Assembly (NCBI GenBank): GCA_021791295.1
Contig: JAJYWW010000180.1
Coordinates: 1 to 8,512 of the forward strand
Reading direction: 5' to 3'
Length of the DNA: 8,512 bases
Origin: a bacterium
GTDB taxonomy: Bacteria; SZUA-79; Acidulodesulfobacterales; Acidulodesulfobacteraceae
Each line of letters begins with the position of its first letter. The first letter of the stretch is position 1. The translations under genes were made by a program, and so were the position numbers. Below, piece by piece: positions 5,678 to 8,512 of the stretch. The notes under the pieces were generated by a model, which made no database searches, had not been told where the DNA came from, and saw only the letters and a program-made list of their open reading frames with translations.

Positions 5678-6760
5678 ATGGCGGAAGATCAGTTCGACAA
5701 GTCGGAACAGCCCACTCCCAAACGTATTCAGGATGCAAGGGAAAAAGGGCAGGTAATGAAATCGAGAGAGGTAACTACCGCTTTCGTTTTTGTCGCCGTA
5801 ATCATATATCTTTACTTTAATATTTCGCATATAGGAAATCTCATAAACGACCGTATCGTTTATTTTTTATCTAATTTTTCCAACTTAAATTTAGGCTATA
5901 CGGAATGCATCAAAATTATCGACGATTTAATTTATACGGTAATTTACGCTATTCTCCCTTTTATATTATTAGTTTTTGCAGCTTCGGTGCTTTCAAATCT
6001 CGTGCAAGTCGGTTTTTTGCTAACCTTTCAACCTCTGATTCCCGATATTACAAGAATAGACCCCGTTTCAGGCGTTAAAAGATTTTTTTCGCTTCAGTCC
6101 TTAAACGAACTTGTAAAATCTATTTTTAAATTTTTCGTATTAACGGCTATAGCATATTTTACTATTGCTCCTTATTTAAAAAAGATATTGGTATTGCAGT
6201 ATATGACCCCTTCATACGATGCGTTTTTTACCTTTGAAATTATTTATAAACTTTTTTTCAACATAATTATGGCGTTGATTGTTCTTGCGATAGCCGACTA
6301 TTTTTTCCAGAAATACAAGTATAACAAAGGGCTGATGATGACCAAGCAGGAAGTAAAAGACGAAGCCAAACAATTTGAAGGCGACCAGCAGGTTAAAGGA
6401 AAAATAAGAAAAATGCAGAGGGAAATTGCAAGAAGAAAAATTTTAAAAGAGGTTAAGAATGCCCATGTAGTAATTACAAACCCGACGCATTTTGCGGTAG
6501 CCTTAAAATACGACAATAAAAAACAAAACGCTCCCGTCGTGATTGCTAAGGGAGCAGACAACCTTGCTATGCTTATTAAAAAAATAGCAAAGGATAACGG
6601 TATTCCGACGGTCGAAAATAAAATGGTGGCGCGCGCGCTTTACGAGACATGCGAACCAGGGCAGGCTATTCCGGCATCGCTTTATAAAGCGGTAGCAGAA
6701 ATACTTGCCCATTTATATACCACGAATCAAAAATTTAAACAGATATGGAGCTTTATTTAA
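5678..6760 (+). CDS. flhB: Flagellar export switch protein FlhB
   Basis: FlhB is the export apparatus protein that changes substrate specificity from rod/hook to filament after self-cleavage. At 360 residues it has normal length. The start motif KSEQPTPKRIQDAREKGQV (8-26) is typical. Four membrane segments lie at about 32-50, 86-112, 147-168 and 187-209. The cytoplasmic part begins with MTKQEVKDEAKQFEGD (221-236). The autocleavage motif N268-P269-T270-H271 is intact, with cleavage expected between Asn and Pro. It is followed by FAVALKY, APVVIAKGAD and the closing IPASLYKAVAEILAHLY. An intact motif argues for a working hook-length switch, which would need FliK encoded elsewhere. No Shine-Dalgarno is seen before the ATG; the upstream stretch is almost purely A and T. 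flhA follows three bases after the stop. Confidence 0.97.
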   Translation: MAEDQFDKSEQPTPKRIQDAREKGQVMKSREVTTAFVFVAVIIYLYFNISHIGNLINDRIVYFLSNFSNLNLGYTECIKIIDDLIYTVIYAILPFILLVFAASVLSNLVQVGFLLTFQPLIPDITRIDPVSGVKRFFSLQSLNELVKSIFKFFVLTAIAYFTIAPYLKKILVLQYMTPSYDAFFTFEIIYKLFFNIIMALIVLAIADYFFQKYKYNKGLMMTKQEVKDEAKQFEGDQQVKGKIRKMQREIARRKILKEVKNAHVVITNPTHFAVALKYDNKKQNAPVVIAKGADNLAMLIKKIAKDNGIPTVENKMVARALYETCEPGQAIPASLYKAVAEILAHLYTTNQKFKQIWSFI

Positions 6761-6763
6761 AAA

Positions 6764-8512
6764 ATGGCTGAAAGAGCTGAAAACGCGGCGGTCATGCCCC
6801 GCAATATATTTTTTAGAAACACGGACGTAATGCTGGCGCTCCTTTTCATGATGATTATAGGGCTTATGGTTATACCTGTAACTACGTGGATGCTCGATAT
6901 ATTTCTGACTTTTTCGATATCTTTCGGCATAATTATTCTTCTTATTTCTATTTACGTTTTAAGGCCGTTGGAATTTTCGGTTTTCCCGACTATTCTTTTG
7001 ACGGCGACCCTTTTCCGTCTTTCTTTAGAAATAGCCGCTACAAGACTTATACTGCTTTACGGCTACAAAGGTCCGGATGCGGCAGGCATCGTAATACAGT
7101 CTTTCGGGCAGTTCGTCGTAGGCGGAAACTTTGCGGTAGGAATAGTAATATTTATAATTTTTATAGTAATAAATTTCTTGGTTATTACAAAGGGTGCGAC
7201 CAGGGTAGCCGAAGTATCGGCAAGATTTACGTTAGACGCATTGCCGGGCAAGCAGATGTCTATAGATGCTGAACTTAATTCTGGTTTTATAACGGATGCG
7301 GAAGCAAGGAAAAAAAGATTAGACTTAACTAAAGAAGTGGACTTTTACGGCTCCATGGACGGCGCAAGCAAATTCGTAAGAGGAGACGTAGTAGCGGCTA
7401 TAATCATTATTATAGTAAACATAATCGGCGGACTTCTTATAGGAATATTTCAGCATCATATGTCTATTTTGCAGGCCGCTTCGGATTATACGCTTCTTAC
7501 GGTAGGCGAAGGCCTGGTAGCGCAGATTCCTGCTTTAATAGTTTCGACTTCCGCAGGTATTATAATGACCAGGGCAAGCCGCGAAAGCGACCTGTCTAAA
7601 GATTTTTCAAATCAGTTTATATCTAATCCGAGAGTGCTTTATACGGCCGCAGGGATACTGTTTTTTTTCGGAATTATCCCCGGACTTCCTCACTGGCCTT
7701 TTATTTTGTTTGCGGCGATAGCAGCCTTAGCGGGTTATATAATCGTAAGAGAATCGGCTAAGAAAAAAACGGAAACAGCCAAGAAAACAGCCGAAGAAAA
7801 GAAGGAAATTCCGGAATCGCAGATAATAGAAAATGCCATGCAGATAGATATTCTCGAACTTGAAGTAGGATACAACCTTATACCGTACGTAGATGCTTCC
7901 AGAAGCGGCGAACTTTTGGAAAGAATAAAGGGCATAAGAAAACAGCTTGCGTCCGATATGGGCATTATAGTTCCGCCTATTCACATTAAAGATAATTTAA
8001 ATTTAAAACCAAACGAGTACATTTTTTTAATTAAAGGCATAGAAATCGCAAGATACGAAACTATGCCGAACAAACTTCTTGCGATGAACCCCGGCAGCAT
8101 TTCCGAAAATATTCCCGGCGTAGTTACTAAAGAGCCGGCGTTTAATCTGCCCGCGCTCTGGATTGACGAAGGATTAAAACAGAAGGCGATAATGGCGGGA
8201 TGGACGGTCGTAGAAATACCCGCCGTTATAGCGACCCACATAGTAGAGATTATTAAAAACAATGCGGCCGAACTGCTTACCCGGCAGGATGTTCAAAAGC
8301 TTCTCGATATACTTACTTCTAAATATCCAAAAATCGTGGACGAACTTATTCCGGGGGTACTTTCGCTCAGTTCCGTCCAGAACGTTTTGGAAAATCTTCT
8401 TCAGGAGGGAATTCCTATTAAAGATATGCTTACCATAGTAGAAGCCCTGCATAATTATGCGCCCAATACCAAAGACCCGACCCTGCTTACGGAGTACGTC
8501 AGGAGCGCTTTG
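6764..8512 (+). CDS. flhA: Flagellar export protein FlhA (3' end beyond window)
   Basis: FlhA forms the nonameric export ring that uses proton motive force and docks substrate-chaperone complexes. From the ATG at 6764 the frame is open for 583 codons to the window edge without a stop. FlhA is usually near 690 residues, so about 100 residues are missing by truncation only. The N-terminal membrane domain (about 20-328) includes RPLEFSVFPTILLTATLFRL (67-86) and GPDAAG (103-108). Then follow FGQFVVGGNF (114-123) and the FHIPEP-family loop RFTLDALPGKQM (154-165), with FYGSMDGASKFVRGD at 194-208. Asp199 corresponds to the Asp implicated in proton coupling in Salmonella. A Lys/Glu-rich linker (331-350) joins the cytoplasmic domain, with VPPIHIKDN (403-411) and ELLTRQDV (503-510). 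GGAG at 6747-6750 is 13 bases upstream of the ATG, rather far. The gene starts three bases after flhB. Confidence 0.96.
   Translation, partial: MAERAENAAVMPRNIFFRNTDVMLALLFMMIIGLMVIPVTTWMLDIFLTFSISFGIIILLISIYVLRPLEFSVFPTILLTATLFRLSLEIAATRLILLYGYKGPDAAGIVIQSFGQFVVGGNFAVGIVIFIIFIVINFLVITKGATRVAEVSARFTLDALPGKQMSIDAELNSGFITDAEARKKRLDLTKEVDFYGSMDGASKFVRGDVVAAIIIIIVNIIGGLLIGIFQHHMSILQAASDYTLLTVGEGLVAQIPALIVSTSAGIIMTRASRESDLSKDFSNQFISNPRVLYTAAGILFFFGIIPGLPHWPFILFAAIAALAGYIIVRESAKKKTETAKKTAEEKKEIPESQIIENAMQIDILELEVGYNLIPYVDASRSGELLERIKGIRKQLASDMGIIVPPIHIKDNLNLKPNEYIFLIKGIEIARYETMPNKLLAMNPGSISENIPGVVTKEPAFNLPALWIDEGLKQKAIMAGWTVVEIPAVIATHIVEIIKNNAAELLTRQDVQKLLDILTSKYPKIVDELIPGVLSLSSVQNVLENLLQEGIPIKDMLTIVEALHNYAPNTKDPTLLTEYVRSAL

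Noticed and set aside
6886..7272. Open frame of 128 codons on the + strand overlapping flhA
   Set aside because: It lies wholly within flhA in a different frame. The flhA frame encodes unmistakable conserved family motifs over the same bases, and this product resembles nothing known.
7727..8452. Overlapping minus-strand frames opposite flhA
   Set aside because: Several overlapping frames oppose conserved FlhA coding sequence; they have no supporting ribosome site and no recognisable product.
1..8512. CRISPR arrays, tRNA or rRNA genes, insertion sequences, defence or toxin-antitoxin genes
   Set aside because: I looked for regular direct repeats, cloverleaf-like segments and transposase-like frames and saw none; nearly all sequence from 297 on is accounted for by flagellar genes.
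4554..8512. Non-flagellar (injectisome) type III secretion system as an alternative reading
   Set aside because: FliL, FliM with a CheY-binding helix, FliO, and the FlhA/FlhB motif spellings fit the flagellar families, and no injectisome-specific genes such as secretin or needle components are present in the window.

Overview
The window is one continuous block of flagellar genes, all on the + strand, in the order fliL-fliM-fliN-fliO-fliP-fliQ-fliR-flhB-flhA. An AT-rich, apparently non-coding control region of about 300 bases precedes them, and the window ends inside flhA. The DNA is AT-rich: Ile is often ATA, Arg is mostly AGA/AGG, and homopolymer runs of up to eight A or T are common. Gene order, a sigma-54-type promoter at the head, a FliM with an N-terminal CheY-binding motif and a signal-peptide-bearing FliO together point to a motile, chemotactic, Gram-negative bacterium. 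This arrangement is familiar from deltaproteobacterial and related lineages. I cannot name the species; an uncultivated low-GC deltaproteobacterium-like lineage is a guess.

Layout: bases 1-296 hold the control region. It contains a near-consensus sigma-70-type promoter (88-116) whose -10 box lies inside a perfect 6-bp inverted repeat (108-123), an extended -10 promoter (193-222), and a textbook -24/-12 sigma-54 element (233-248). A strong ribosome binding site precedes fliL. Then come fliL (297-839), fliM (850-1842), fliN (1835-2479), fliO (2481-3842), fliP (3820-4530), fliQ (4554-4832), fliR (4834-5628, TTG start), flhB (5678-6760) and flhA (6764 to beyond the window end). Genes overlap or lie 1-49 bases apart, and no hairpin-plus-T-run terminator is seen between them, so a single transcript is likely.

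How they work together: FliM and FliN build the C-ring (switch complex) that sets rotation direction in response to CheY-P. FliL sits beside the stator around the motor. FliP, FliQ, FliR, FlhB and FlhA form the membrane export gate of the flagellar type III secretion system, and FliO helps assemble the FliP ring. FlhB carries the NPTH self-cleavage motif used for the substrate-specificity switch, so the system looks like a functional flagellum rather than a degraded locus.

I did not find a new biological system. The parts that depart from the ordinary are the layered promoter region, an enlarged FliO with a signal peptide, a periplasmic domain and a long cytoplasmic tail, and a FliN with an acidic N-terminal extension of about 130 residues that keeps a short Trp-containing motif.
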